From Streptomyces diastatochromogenes (GTDB lineage Bacteria > Actinomycetota > Actinomycetes > Streptomycetales > Streptomycetaceae): a DNA stretch of 64,000 nt. The stretch lies in contig JAPTYK010000001.1 of the NCBI GenBank assembly GCA_026913215.1, positions 310,001 to 374,000 of the forward strand, read 5' to 3'. Below, piece by piece: positions 11,354 through 21,868 of this stretch (position 1 is the stretch's first letter; each line of letters opens with the position of its first letter). The notes under the pieces are model-generated. The model was given only the letters and a program-made list of their open reading frames with translations, did not search any database and had not been told where the DNA came from. A program made the translations under genes and the position numbers.

Positions 11354-12712
11354 GCGACGACACGATACGCCTGGTCACGCTCGGACGGATCATCCGTCGG
11401 CGTGGCCGGTTCCTCACCATCCTCGCGCTGGTGGGGGCGCTCGTCGGCTACGGCGCCTCCGTGGTGTTCCCGCCGCGCTACACGACCTCGGCGTCGGTCC
11501 TGCTGCCGGGGGCGTGGCAGGAGCGGGAGCTGATGACCCAGGCGCAGGTCGCGACCAGTTCGGTGGTGCTCGACCGGGTGGCCACCACGCTGGGCTGGGC
11601 CGGGGTCGACGGCATCGAGCTGCGCGACCGGCTGCGGGCCGAGGTCGCCGACGGGAACATCATCAAGATCTCGGGCACGGCCGACACCCCGGAGCACGCC
11701 CAGCGGCTCTCCGACCTGGCGGCCCAGGAGTTCGTCTCGTTCGCCACGAAGATCGTGAATGACGAGACCGACCCCGAGGCGGCGTCGCGGCTGGAGGCGC
11801 TGCGGAAGGCGGTGGAGCAGACCAACCGTCGCATCACCGAGCTGGCCGACGCGGCCGGTACGGGGCGGAGCGTGGAGAGCGTGCAGACCCGCACGGAGCT
11901 CGCGAAGCTGCGGACCTCCCTCCAGGAGTCCATCGACAAGCTGGCCCAGGCCGCCCCGACGGCCGGCAAGGCGAACATGGTCGTCATGGGCCCGGCGACC
12001 CGGCCGGTCGGCGAGGCGCCGCCGACGAGGGTGCAGCTCATCGGCGGCGGGGCGCTGCTGTTCTTCCTGCTCGCGGTCATCGGTCACCTCGCCGCCGCGC
12101 GGGTGAGCCGCCGGCTGCGCACCGAGCCGGAGATCACCACGGCGCTGGGCGCGACGCTCCTCGGCACCGTGGACGTGACCGGTGAGCGGGCCGCGCGCCG
12201 CCCCGGGGCCGTGGTCCGCGGGCCCTGGTCCGCCGGCTGCTCGGCGTCGACGTCCGCTGGGACGTGCCGGCGCCGCAGGCCTCCGGCGACGAGGCCGGCC
12301 GTCAGGTCCGCTACCAGCGGGTGTGTGCCCGGCTCCGGGAGCGGCTGCCGGCCCCGGCGGCTCCTCGTGGTCGTCCCGGACGGCGACGAGGCCGCCCACC
12401 AGGCCGCCGTGCTGCTCGCCGCCGGGGCCGGGAGCGATCCCGCGCTGCGGGTGGTGGAGGTCGCGGTGGACCGGCCGATGGTGCCGGACCGCGGCACCGA
12501 GTCGGGTGCCCTGGTCGTGCTCAGCGCGGGCCACTGGACCGCGGGGAGCTCTCCGGCATCGCCGAGGCGTGCGGCGACGCCGGGCACGAGGTCGTCGGCG
12601 TCGTCCTCGCGGACACGGTCCGGGTCCGTCCGGCGCGGTCCGGCGGCCGGTCCCGGCACGGCGGTGCGCCGGTGCCCATGCTGGACGAGGAAGTGACGGG
12701 GTCTCAGGGTGA
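11350..12712 (+). CDS. Wzz/BY-kinase-like chain-length protein with degenerate P-loop
   Basis: Predicted inner-membrane polysaccharide co-polymerase. The TTG start gives two membrane segments, TILALVGALVGYGASVVF near residue 22 and LIGGGALLFFLLAVIGHLAA near 240, flanking an extracytoplasmic coiled region. After the second segment comes an alpha/beta domain like that of tyrosine autokinases, but where Walker A should be it reads VVVPDGDEAAHQ, with no GKS/T, so kinase activity is unlikely. Frame changes occur near 12215, 12350 (possible extra C) and 12543. The exact end is uncertain; I favour the TGA overlapping the next GTG. The in-frame alternative stop is at 12696. Confidence 0.72.
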
Positions 12713-14224
12713 CGACGCGTACGACTCCGGAGTCGGCCGCCGCTCCGCTCCTCGATCTGCACGCGCTGGTGGTGTCGGTGCGCAGGCGCCGGCGGCTCTG
12801 GGGCTGCACGGCGCTCCTCGGGGTGGTCTGCGGCGCGGGGACGGCGGTCCTGCTGCCTCCGCCGCCCACCGCGGTGACCAAGGTGCTGGTCGCCCATCAG
12901 GAGGACCAGCCCAGCGACCCCGGCACGCTGATCCGCACCGACGTGGCGCTGCTGCGCACCACGCGGATCGCCGACACGGCCCTGCGGTCGCTCAAGTCCT
13001 CGGAGAAGCCCGAGGAGTTCATGAAGCACTACGAGGGCAGCGGTCTGACGAACAACGTGCTGGAGATCACGGTGACGGGCGACAGCGGCGCGGACGCGGT
13101 GGCCCGCGCCCAGGCGCTGGCCGACGCGTTCGTCGCGGACCACGTGCGGCGGATACGGGAGAACGCGAACGCCGAGGCGAAGACCCTGCTCGTCCAGCGC
13201 GACCGCTTGCAGAAGGAACTCGACCAGGTCAACAAGGCGATCGCGGACGGCTCCAAGGAGAGCGGGCCGGGCGCGCCGGCGGACTCGGAGTCGCTCTTCT
13301 CCCGCCGGGCCGAACTCACCTCGCAGATATCCGACTTCGGCCAGCGCGCCTCGCAGGCGAGCATCGGGACGCCCCGGCTCATCTCCGGCACGCAGATCGT
13401 GGACTCCCCGCGCGTCGTGCGGTACTCCCTGCCGAAGACCGCCGCCACCGACGGCGCGATCGGGCTCGCCCTCGGGCTCGCGCTCGGGCTCGCGGTGGCC
13501 GCGGTCGGTTCGGTGGTGGCGGACCGTCCCGTGCTGCGCCGGGACATCGCGGCGAACCTCGGCGCCTCGGTCGTCGCCGAGCTCCCCGGCCGGTCGTCCC
13601 GCCGCCGGCGGCGCCGGAGGGCAAGGCGGCGCGGACGAGGCTCACCGCCTCCCTGGCCCGCACGCTGCGGGGCTCCTCGGAGCCCTGTCGCTGCTGGAGC
13701 TGGGCTGTGCGCGCGCCACGAGCGTGCTCGCCCTGGACCTCGCGGGGGAACTGTCGGCGGACGGGCCCGTGGTCGTCGTCGACGGTCTGCCCGGTCCGGA
13801 GCTCGCCGAGCGCCGCCCGAGGCCGGGGGACCCGACCGTGGTCGGCGTCGAGCGCGCCGCTGCCGTGGCCCATCAGGAACTCCGCTTCGGCGTCGGCTCG
13901 GTGGCGCCCGGTACGGCCTGGACCGACCTGCCGTACCTCGGCACCCGGACCGTGCTGGTCGTGCGGGCCGGGCACGGCAGCGCGGCGTGGCTGCACACCG
14001 TGGCGCGGCAGCTGGCGGACCAGCGGATCGCGGTGCTCGGTGTGGTGCTCGTCGACCCGGATCCGGGCGACCGGACCGACGGCACGCTGTGGGAGGGGCC
14101 GCTCACCGCGCTGCGCGGCCGGAACGAGCGGCCGGTCCGGCGGAACGGGCCGGACGGACGAAGGACGGAGCGACTGCCGATGTGGGCCGCACGGGTCCCG
14201 GACAGCGACCAGGAGGTGCGGTAG
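12709..14224 (+). CDS. second Wzz/BY-kinase-like chain-length protein, degenerate P-loop
   Basis: Second of two tandem chain-length-type proteins, about 505 residues. Membrane segments near residue 30 (LLGVVCGAGTAVLL) and near 250 (GAIGLALGLALGLAVAAVGSVV) flank a periplasm-equivalent loop with a clear coiled coil (LLVQRDRLQKELDQVNKAI). The C-terminal domain aligns by eye to tyrosine autokinases (VVVVDGLPG in place of the VDxD Walker A' motif) but lacks a Walker A lysine. The GTG start overlaps the previous stop (GTGA). Frame breaks near 13600 (in CCCCGGCCGG) and near 13670. It may regulate polymer length or export without kinase activity (inference). Confidence 0.75.
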
Positions 14225-14226
14225 AC

Positions 14227-16152
14227 ATGTGTGGCATCGCAGGCACGTACCGGTGGCCGGACGGGAAGGCCGTGACCGACCGGCTCACCGACGTCCTCGC
14301 CCACCGGGGTCCGGACGGGGCGGGCCGGTACAGCCGTTCCGTCGGCGACGGCGAGGTGCACCTCGGGCACCGTCGGCTGTCCATCATCGACCTGTCGGAG
14401 ACCGGCGCCCAGCCGATGGTGTCGGACGGCCTCGTCCTGACGTACAACGGCGAGCTGTACAACGCGCCGGAGCTGCGTGCCGAACTGGCGGCGGCCGGGG
14501 TGCGCTTCCGGGGGTCCTCCGACACCGAGGTGCTCCTGGAGGCCTGGCGGCGCTGGGGCACGGACTGTCTGCCCCGGCTGCGCGGCATGTTCGCGTTCGG
14601 CGTCTTCGACGAGCGGACCGGTGAGCTGGTGCTCGCCCGCGACCAGCTCGGCATCAAGCCGCTGTTCCTGCTCCGGCGCGGTGAGGGCCTGGTGTTCGCC
14701 TCCGAGCTGAAGGCGCTCGCCGCCGCCACCGGCGGATCCCTCGAAGTGGATCCCGCGGCGCTGGTGGCCTCGCTCCTCTACTACTGGGTGCCGGACTCGC
14801 GGTGTGCGTTCCGCGAGGCGGAGAAGCTGCCGCCGGGCAGCTGGCTCCGGTGCCGGCCCGACGGCCGGGTGGAGCGCGGCCGGTTCTGGCACCTGAAGGA
14901 CGTCGCCGCCGAGGGCCGGGAGCGGGCCCTGTCCGGTGAGCGGCCCGACATCGCCGCCGTCGTCGAGGAGTCGACCCGGCGCCACCTGCTGTCGGACGTG
15001 CCGGTGGCGACCTTCCTCTCCGGCGGGCTCGACTCCAGCTGGCTGACCGCGCTCGCGGCCCGCCACCAGCCCGGGATCTCGGCCTACACGATCGGTTTCC
15101 GCGCGGAGGACGCCCGCTTCGAGGCGATGCCGGACGACCTGCGTTACGCCCGGCAGGTGGCCCGGCGGTTCGGTGTCGACCTGCACGAGATCGAGATCGC
15201 GCCGGACGTGCTCGACCTGCTGCCGCGGATGACGCACCACCTGGACGAGCCGATCGGCGACCCCGCCGCGATCAACACGTTCCTGATCTGCTCGGCCGCC
15301 CGGGAGGCCGGGGTCAAGGTGATGCTGTCGGGCATGGGGGCCGACGAGCTGTTCGCCGGTTACCGCAAGCACCTGGCCAATCTGATCGCCCTGCGCTACC
15401 AGCGCGTCCCCCGGCCCCTGCGGCGCGGCCTGTCCGCGGCCGTGGACCGGCTGCCGGTCGCCTCGGCCCGCCGGGGGTACCGGTCGGTGCGGTTCGCGAA
15501 GCGGTTCCTCTCCTTCGCGGACCTGCCGGAGGAGACCGCGTTCCGGCGCAGCTACACCATGTACGACCAGGAGGAGCTGCTCGCCCTGATCGATCCGGAT
15601 CTGGCCGGGACGGTCGACGACGTGCTGACCGAGCACGCGGACGTCTACGAGGACAACGAGCTCGACGACTTCGTGAACCGCATGTGCCTGGGCGACGCCC
15701 GGATGTTCCTGCCGGGTCTGAACCTCGCGTACACGGACCGGTCGAGCATGGCCGCGTCGACCGAGGTGCGGGTGCCGTACGTGGACGTCGAGGTGGTGAA
15801 GGCGGCGTTCGCCGTGCCCGGCGACCGCAAGATCGTCGGCCGGCAGGGCAAGGCCGTCCTCAAGGAGGCGGCCACCTCGATCCTGCCCCGGGAGATCGTG
15901 TACCGGCCCAAGGGCCTGTTCAGCGCCCCGCTGCGGGCCTGGATGAGCCGGGACCTGGCGCCGCTGGTGCGCGAGGTGGTGAACGACGGCGAGCTGGTCA
16001 ACTCCGGTTTCCTGCGCCGCGACGCGCTGCGGCGCATGGTCGCCGAGGACGCCTCCGGGCAGCGGGACTTCTCCAAGCATCTGTGGCATGTGCTGACCCT
16101 CGAGTACTGGTACCGCGGCGCGACCGCCGGGTCCGAACCGATCGCGCGCTAG
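14227..16152 (+). CDS. asnB: asparagine synthase (glutamine-hydrolysing)
   Basis: Intact, 641 residues. N-terminal class II glutamine amidotransferase with catalytic Cys2 (MCGIAG) and HRGPDG; C-terminal ATP-PP loop domain with SGGLDSS near residue 265 and GMGADELFAGY. In exopolysaccharide clusters such enzymes often amidate a uronic acid or another carboxylate instead of making free asparagine. With an AlgD-like dehydrogenase in the same operon, amidation of a uronate is a reasonable guess (inference). It begins two bases after the previous stop and ends 25 bases before the next start. Confidence 0.92.
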   Translation: MCGIAGTYRWPDGKAVTDRLTDVLAHRGPDGAGRYSRSVGDGEVHLGHRRLSIIDLSETGAQPMVSDGLVLTYNGELYNAPELRAELAAAGVRFRGSSDTEVLLEAWRRWGTDCLPRLRGMFAFGVFDERTGELVLARDQLGIKPLFLLRRGEGLVFASELKALAAATGGSLEVDPAALVASLLYYWVPDSRCAFREAEKLPPGSWLRCRPDGRVERGRFWHLKDVAAEGRERALSGERPDIAAVVEESTRRHLLSDVPVATFLSGGLDSSWLTALAARHQPGISAYTIGFRAEDARFEAMPDDLRYARQVARRFGVDLHEIEIAPDVLDLLPRMTHHLDEPIGDPAAINTFLICSAAREAGVKVMLSGMGADELFAGYRKHLANLIALRYQRVPRPLRRGLSAAVDRLPVASARRGYRSVRFAKRFLSFADLPEETAFRRSYTMYDQEELLALIDPDLAGTVDDVLTEHADVYEDNELDDFVNRMCLGDARMFLPGLNLAYTDRSSMAASTEVRVPYVDVEVVKAAFAVPGDRKIVGRQGKAVLKEAATSILPREIVYRPKGLFSAPLRAWMSRDLAPLVREVVNDGELVNSGFLRRDALRRMVAEDASGQRDFSKHLWHVLTLEYWYRGATAGSEPIAR

Positions 16153-16177
16153 AAAGCTTAGGAACAAGGGGACTTCG

Positions 16178-17355
16178 GTGAAACAGGTTGTGCAGAACTA
16201 CAAGAGTGGCGAGCTGGCGCTGCTTGACGTGCCGGTGCCGGGCTGCAAGCCGGGAGGGGTGCTCGTCCGTACCGCCTACTCGCTGATCTCCACCGGGACC
16301 GAGCTCATGAAGGTGTCCGAGGCCGGCATGTCGATGGTGGGCAAGGCCCGCTCGCGGCCGGACCAGGTGGCCAAGGTCGTGCAGAGCGTGGCGACCAACG
16401 GCGTGGGGGCCACCTACCGCAAGGTGATGGGCAAGCTGGACTCGTACACGCCGCTGGGCTACTCGCTGTGCGGGGTGGTCGAGCAGGTCGGCGCCGGGAT
16501 CGACGACGTGAAGGTCGGCGACCTCGTGGCCTGCGCCGGCAACGAGCACGCGCTGCACGCCGAGCTGAACTGGGTGCCGAAGAACCTCTACACCCCGGTT
16601 CCGGACGGCCTCGCGCCGCGGCACGCGGCCTTCGGGACCGTCGGTTCGATCGCCCTGCAGGGCGTCCGGCAGGGCGAGCCGCAGCTCGGCGAGGTGGCGC
16701 TGGTCATCGGCCTCGGGCTGATCGGGCAGCTGGTGGTGCAGCTGCTCACCGCCTCGGGCGTGCGGGTCATCGGGGCCGACCCGGACCCGGGGCGCTGTGA
16801 GCTCGCCGAGCGCCTGGGCGCGGTGGCCTGCGGCGATCCCGGCTCGGCGGCCCTGGAGACCGCCGTCGCCGAACTCACCGGCGGTCACGGCGTGGACCAG
16901 GTGTACCTGGCGGCGGGCGGGGGCAGCAACCAGCCCGTCGAGCTGGCCGCCCGGATGAGCCGGGACCGGGGCCGGGTCGTGGACATCGGCAAGTGCAGCC
17001 TGGACCTGCCGTGGAACGCGTACTACGAGAAGGAGCTCGACGTCCGGTTCTCCCGCAGTTACGGCCCCGGGCGCTACGACCCGGAGTACGAGCTGGAGGG
17101 GCGGGACTATCCGATCGGCTACGTGCGCTGGACGGAGCGCCGCAACCTGGCGTGCTTCCTCGACCTCCTCGCCCGGGGCAGCGTCGACGTGGAGCCGCTG
17201 GTCTCCCACGTCGCCGACTTCGACGACGCCGTCGAGACGTACCGGTCGCTGAAGGAGGGCGAGTTGAAGGCCGTGGCCGTGCTCTTCCGGTACCCCGAGC
17301 ACACCGGGGAGCCGGAGGCCGCGGCGGTGTCGGTGCCCGCGGTGCGGCGCGGTGA
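16178..17355 (+). CDS. zinc-type alcohol dehydrogenase-like oxidoreductase
   Basis: Medium-chain dehydrogenase family, about 392 residues, NAD(P) dependent. N-terminal GroES-like fold (KPGGVLVRTAYSLISTGTE), a hinge with GYSLCGVV and VGDLVACAGNEHA, then a Rossmann core with VIGLGLIGQLVVQLL. Such proteins are usually followed by, or fused to, a Gfo/Idh/MocA oxidoreductase in polysaccharide clusters. In the raw frame there is no stop before the next gene; one missing base in the last 150 bases would bring in the TGA at 17353-17355, overlapping the next GTG (GTGA) as elsewhere in this operon. A fused bi-domain protein is the alternative but needs a different frame change. Confidence 0.82.
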
Positions 17356-18334
17356 GGGTGTCCGCCCCGGTCCGGTCCGTGCGGACGCCGGTGCGCCTCG
17401 CGTTCGTCGGCGCGGGCAACTACGCGACGTCGATGCTGCTGCCGCACCTGGTGGGGCGCGAGGGCGTCGAGCTGTCCACGGTCGTCACCACGACGGCGCT
17501 GTCCGGGGCCAACGCGCAGCGGAAGTTCGGCTTCGCGCGGGCGACCACCGACCTCGACGCGGTGCTCGGCGACCCGTCGGTCGACGCGGTGTTCGTGGTC
17601 ACCCGCCACAGCTCGCACGCCGAGCTGACCCAGAAGGCGCTGCACGCCGGCAAGGCGGTCTTCGTGGAGAAGCCGCTGGCGCTCACCGAGGACGAACTCG
17701 CCGGTGTGCTCACGGCGGTGGAGAAGTCCGGCAACGACCGGCTGCAGGTGGGCTTCAACCGCCGGTTCGCGCCGCTGCTCCAGGAGGCCCGGAAGCAGTT
17801 CGGTCCCCGGACCGGGCCGGCGAGCCTGCGCTACCTGGTCAACGCGGGTCGGCTGGACCACAACAGCTGGTACCTCCAGCAGGGCACCGAGGGCTCGCGG
17901 TTCGCGGGCGAGGGCGGGCACTTCATCGACACGGCGAGCTGGCTCCTCGGGGCCGACCCGGTCTCGGTGTACGCGGTCGCCACCCCCGGCAACGAGGACC
18001 TCCAGGTCGTCCTGCGGTACGAGGACGGCTCCACGGCCACCCTCAGCTACGTCACCACCGGCGCGTCCGGCTTCCCCAAGGAGACGCTGGACCTCGTCGC
18101 GGACGGCAAGGTGCTGCGGCTCGACGACTTCGTCCGGGCCTCGGTGTACGGCCGTAGAAGTGGGTCAGTTCGCGGCTGCCCAAGGCCCGGGACAAGGGCC
18201 AGTCCGCCGAACTGGCCGCGTTCGTCCAGGCCGTGCGGACCGGTGGGCCGATGCCGGTGCCGCTGGAGTCGCTCGTCGCCACCACGGCGGCGACCCTCGC
18301 CGTGCAGGCGGGCCTGGCGGCGGCGCGCCGGTGA
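17352..18334 (+). CDS. Gfo/Idh/MocA-family oxidoreductase
   Basis: NAD(P)-dependent sugar oxidoreductase, about 327 residues. N-terminal Rossmann motif FVGAGNYATSML, then VEKPLALTEDEL, the typical EKP motif of the family, and a C-terminal alpha/beta domain with GGHFIDTASWLLG containing the usual catalytic-region His-x-x-Asp. One A is missing near 18150 (AGAAAG read as AGAAG), after which the protein ends LAAARR. Likely works on a nucleotide sugar or sugar acid made by the operon. It may be the C-terminal half of a bi-domain protein with the gene upstream. Confidence 0.85.
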
Positions 18335-18350
18335 CGCTGGCGAGGTCGCG

Positions 18351-20306
18351 ATGACGATGAGCGCGGGCTGGTACCTGCGGCGGCTGTCCCGGATGGAGCC
18401 GTCGGAGGTCGGCGGCCGGGCGGTCGACGTGGTGCGGAGGCGTCGGTGGCGCTCCGCGCCGCCGGCCTGCCCGCGCGTGACCGGGGCCCGGTTCACCGCC
18501 GTGCTGCCCGCCGGGACGCTCGCCTCGGTGCCGTCGGACGCGGCGGAGCGCCTGCTCGCCGAGGCGGACCGGCTGATGGCCGGGCACGCCGAGTTCTTCG
18601 GCGTGGAGCGCCGGGACATGGCCGACCCGGACTGGTTCCTCGACCCGAAGACCGGGCGCAGGGCCCCGTCGGGGTACGCCTTCGACGTGCCGTACCGGGA
18701 CGAGGACGCGGTCGGGGACATCAAGCAGATCTGGGAGCCCTCCCGGCACCACCACCTCACCGTGCTCGCCGCCGCCTACGCGGTCAGCGGCGACGAGCGG
18801 TACGCCGAGCGGGTGGCCGCGCAGCTGCGGTCCTGGTGGGCGGCCAATCCGCCGCTGCGCGGCGTGCACTGGATCAGCGGCATCGAGCTGGGCATCCGGC
18901 TGATCTCCTGGGTGTGGATCCGCCGGCTGCTCGACGGCTGGCCGGGCGCGGCCGGGCTGTTCGAGGGCAATCCGGTGGCGCTGGAGCAGATCTGGCACCA
19001 CCAGCGCTGGCTGGCGGCCTTCCCCAGCCGGGGGTCCTCGGCGAACAACCACGTCGTCGCGGAGGCCGCCGGGCAGTTCGCCGCGGCCTGCGCCTTCGGC
19101 TGGTTCCCCGCCTCGGCGCGCTGGCGGGCCGGTGCGCTGCGGTCCCTCGAACGGCATCTGCGGAGCAACACCTTCCACTCCGGTCTGAACCGGGAGCTGG
19201 CCACCGAGTACCACGGGCTCGTCCTCGAACTCGGCCTGGCGGCGGTGGCCGAGGCGGACGCGGCGGCGTGCCGCTCCCCGCGACGGTCCGGCTGGTGCTG
19301 CTGCGGATGACGGACGCGCTGGCGGCCGTCGTGGACAACCGGCTGCGTCCGCCGCGGCAGGGCGACGCGGACGACGGGCACGGGCTGGTCGTGGACGGCG
19401 CGGGCACCGACCGCTGGGGTTCGCTGCTCGCCACCGGGGACGCCGTGTTCGGCCGGCTCGCCTGGTGGCCGGAGGTGACCGGCACCGATGTGCGCACCCG
19501 CTGCTGGCCGCGCTCGTCCGGCCGTACGCGAAGAAGGGGACCGTGCCGGCCGTGTCCCGCCCGGCGCGGCGGCCGGCCCATTTCGCGGACGCGGGCCTGA
19601 CGGTCCTGCGCGGTCCGGAGGAGATCTGGTGCCGCTGCGACGGGGGCCGCACGGGTTCCTGTCCATCGCCGCGCACGCCCACGCCGACGCCCTGTCCGTG
19701 GAGGTCCGGCACGACGGGGTCGACGTGCTCGCCGACCCGGGGACGTTCTGCTACCACGGGCAGCCCGAGTGGCGGCGGTACTTCCGGTCGACGCTCGGCC
19801 ACAACACCCTGGAACGGGACGGCGCGGACCAGTCCGTCTCCGGCGGCCCGTTCCTGTGGACCCGGCACGCCCGCACCCGTGTCCTGGTCGCGGAGCCCTC
19901 CGGTGAGGGCGTGGCCCGCTGGTGCGCCGAGCACGACGGCTATCCGGGCTCCACGCACCGGCGCCGGGTGGAGCTGACCGCCGCGAGCCGGGAGCTGCGG
20001 GTGGTCGACGAGGTCCACGGCGAGCGCGGGACCGTGCGTCTGGCGTTCCATCTGGGCCCGGCGGTCTCCGCGGAGCTGGTGGGGAACCGTGCCGAGCTCA
20101 CCTGGTCCCGGGACGGCGAGGACCGCTCGGCGGTGCTCGACCTGCCCGGGGAGCTGACCTGGCGGGCGCACCGCGGCGAGACCGAGCCTCCGCTGGGCTG
20201 GTACTCCCCCGGCTTCGGCCGCAAGGAACCCGCCACCACGCTGGTCGGCACCGGCTTCGCCGACGGCGCCGCCGGGTTCACCACCGTCCTCAGGTTCCAC
20301 GGCTAG
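18351..20306 (+). CDS. heparinase II/III-family protein (polysaccharide lyase-like)
   Basis: About 652 residues. N-terminal alpha/alpha toroid with RHHHLTVLAAAYAVSGD and GVHWISGIELGIRLISWVW, characteristic of heparinase II/III N-terminal domains, then the beta-sandwich region GFLSIAAHAHADALS, ADPGTF, RSTLGHNTL. Family members cleave uronate-containing polymers by beta-elimination. No signal peptide is visible at the chosen ATG, so it may act inside the cell or leave by another route. Three single-base losses, near 19272, 19493 and 19640, all in G or C runs. With AlgD upstream it may trim the nascent uronate polymer (inference). Confidence 0.85.
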
Positions 20307-20314
20307 GGGGGCGG

Positions 20315-21867
20315 GTGGGGTTCGAGAGGCGGCTTCGGGCAGGGGCGGTGGCATCGCTGGCACTGGCCCTGTTCCTGGTGACCGGCTGCGAGGCGCGCCG
20401 GGCACCGGGGCGAGGCCGACGGCCGGGGCGAAGCCGGGCGCCGGTCCCGGGCGGACGGCGCGTCGTCGCCGTCCGTGGCCCGGGTCTGCGACGCGCCCCG
20501 GCCGGGCGGCGAAGGCGCCGGCGGGCGCCGTGACGGTCGACCCCTCGGTGGTCGGTGACCTGGCCGCGAAGACCGAGGAGAACCCCCCGGGGACCACGTT
20601 CTGGCTGCGCCCGGGGCGGCACACGCTCGAATCCGGCCCCTACGACCAGGTCGTCCCCAAGGAGGGGAACCGCTACCTCGGGGCGCCGGGCGCGGTCCTC
20701 GACGGCCGGCGGACCAACCAGTACGCGTTCGGCGGCACCGCCCGCGACGTCACCCTCGACCACCTGACGGTGCAGGGGTTCGTCGCGCCGCACGACGAGG
20801 GCGTGGTCAACCACGACATGGCCGACGGATGGGTGATCGAGCACACGACGATCCAGGACAACTCCGGTGGCGGGCTGATGGCGGGCGCCCGTCAGCGGCT
20901 CCGCGCCAGCTGTCTGCGCCGCAACGGGCAGTACGGCATGAACGGCTACAAGACCGGTGACTCCCTCCGCGGCCTGGTGGTCGAGGGCAACGAGGTCGTG
21001 GGCAACAACACCGACGACTGGGAGCGGCGGGAGCCCGGCTGCGGCTGCTCCGGAGGCATGAAGTTCTGGGCCGTCGACGGTGCCGACATCCGGGGGAACT
21101 GGGTGCACGACAACCGCGGGGCCGGGTTGTGGGCGGACACGAACAACAACGACTTCCGCATCGAGGACAACATCATCGAGGACAACGACGGCGCCGCGCT
21201 GATCTACGAGATCAGTTACAACGCGGTCGTCCGGAACAACACGATCCGGCGGAACAACTGGGTCGAGGGCCGCAAGGCCGCCGCCGAGGGCGACGGCTTC
21301 CCGTACGCGGCCGTCTACGTGTCCGAGTCCGGTGGCGAGCCGCGGGTCCCGGCCCGGACGGACAGGATCGAAATCTATCGGAACGTCCTTGAGGACAACT
21401 GGAACGGGATCACCCTGTGGGAGGACGCCGACCGGTTCTGCAACAGTCCGGGCAACACCTCGACGGACTACTGCACCCTGCTGGTGAAGGACACCCGCCG
21501 CTGCGCGCGCCCGGCGATCGCCGACGCGCCGCTCTACGCCGACTGCCGGTGGAAGACCCAGCGGGTGGACATCCACGACAACCGCTTCGTCCTCGGCGCG
21601 TCCGTCCCCGGGTGCGCGGCGGAGTGCGGCCGCATGGCGGTCCTCGCCAACCGGGGCACCGCTCCGGACTGGTCGCCGTACCTGGGCGGGCGGGTGGCCG
21701 AGGCCGTCACCCGGGGGCAGGACAACCGCTGGCACGACAACACCTACAGCGGGCCGTGGAGCTTCGTCGCCGGCGACACGGGCCGGACGCTCGACCCCGG
21801 GCACTGGCAGGGCACGCCGTACCGGCAGGACGCGGGCAGCACCTTCGGCCCCCGGACCGGTGGTTGA
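20315..21867 (+). CDS. lipoprotein with right-handed parallel beta-helix
   Basis: The GTG start gives a lipoprotein signal (AGAVASLALALFLVTGC, lipobox LVTGC), a Pro/Arg-rich linker with two frame changes between 20400 and 20530, then about 440 residues of parallel beta-helix. Repeats such as VVEGNEVVGNN, IRGNWVHDNRG, IEDNIIEDNDG and VVRNNTIRRNN are the classic N-ladder coils of pectate lyase/AlgG-type folds. Expected on the outer face of the cell membrane. Could be a lyase, an epimerase or a polymer-binding protein; I see no family-specific active site. The stop is one base before the next ATG. Confidence 0.82.
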
Positions 21868-21868
21868 G

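Noticed and set aside
12264..14624. Long plus-strand frame across the two chain-length genes
   Set aside because: Only short parts match the real proteins; the rest is a shadow opened by the lost bases.
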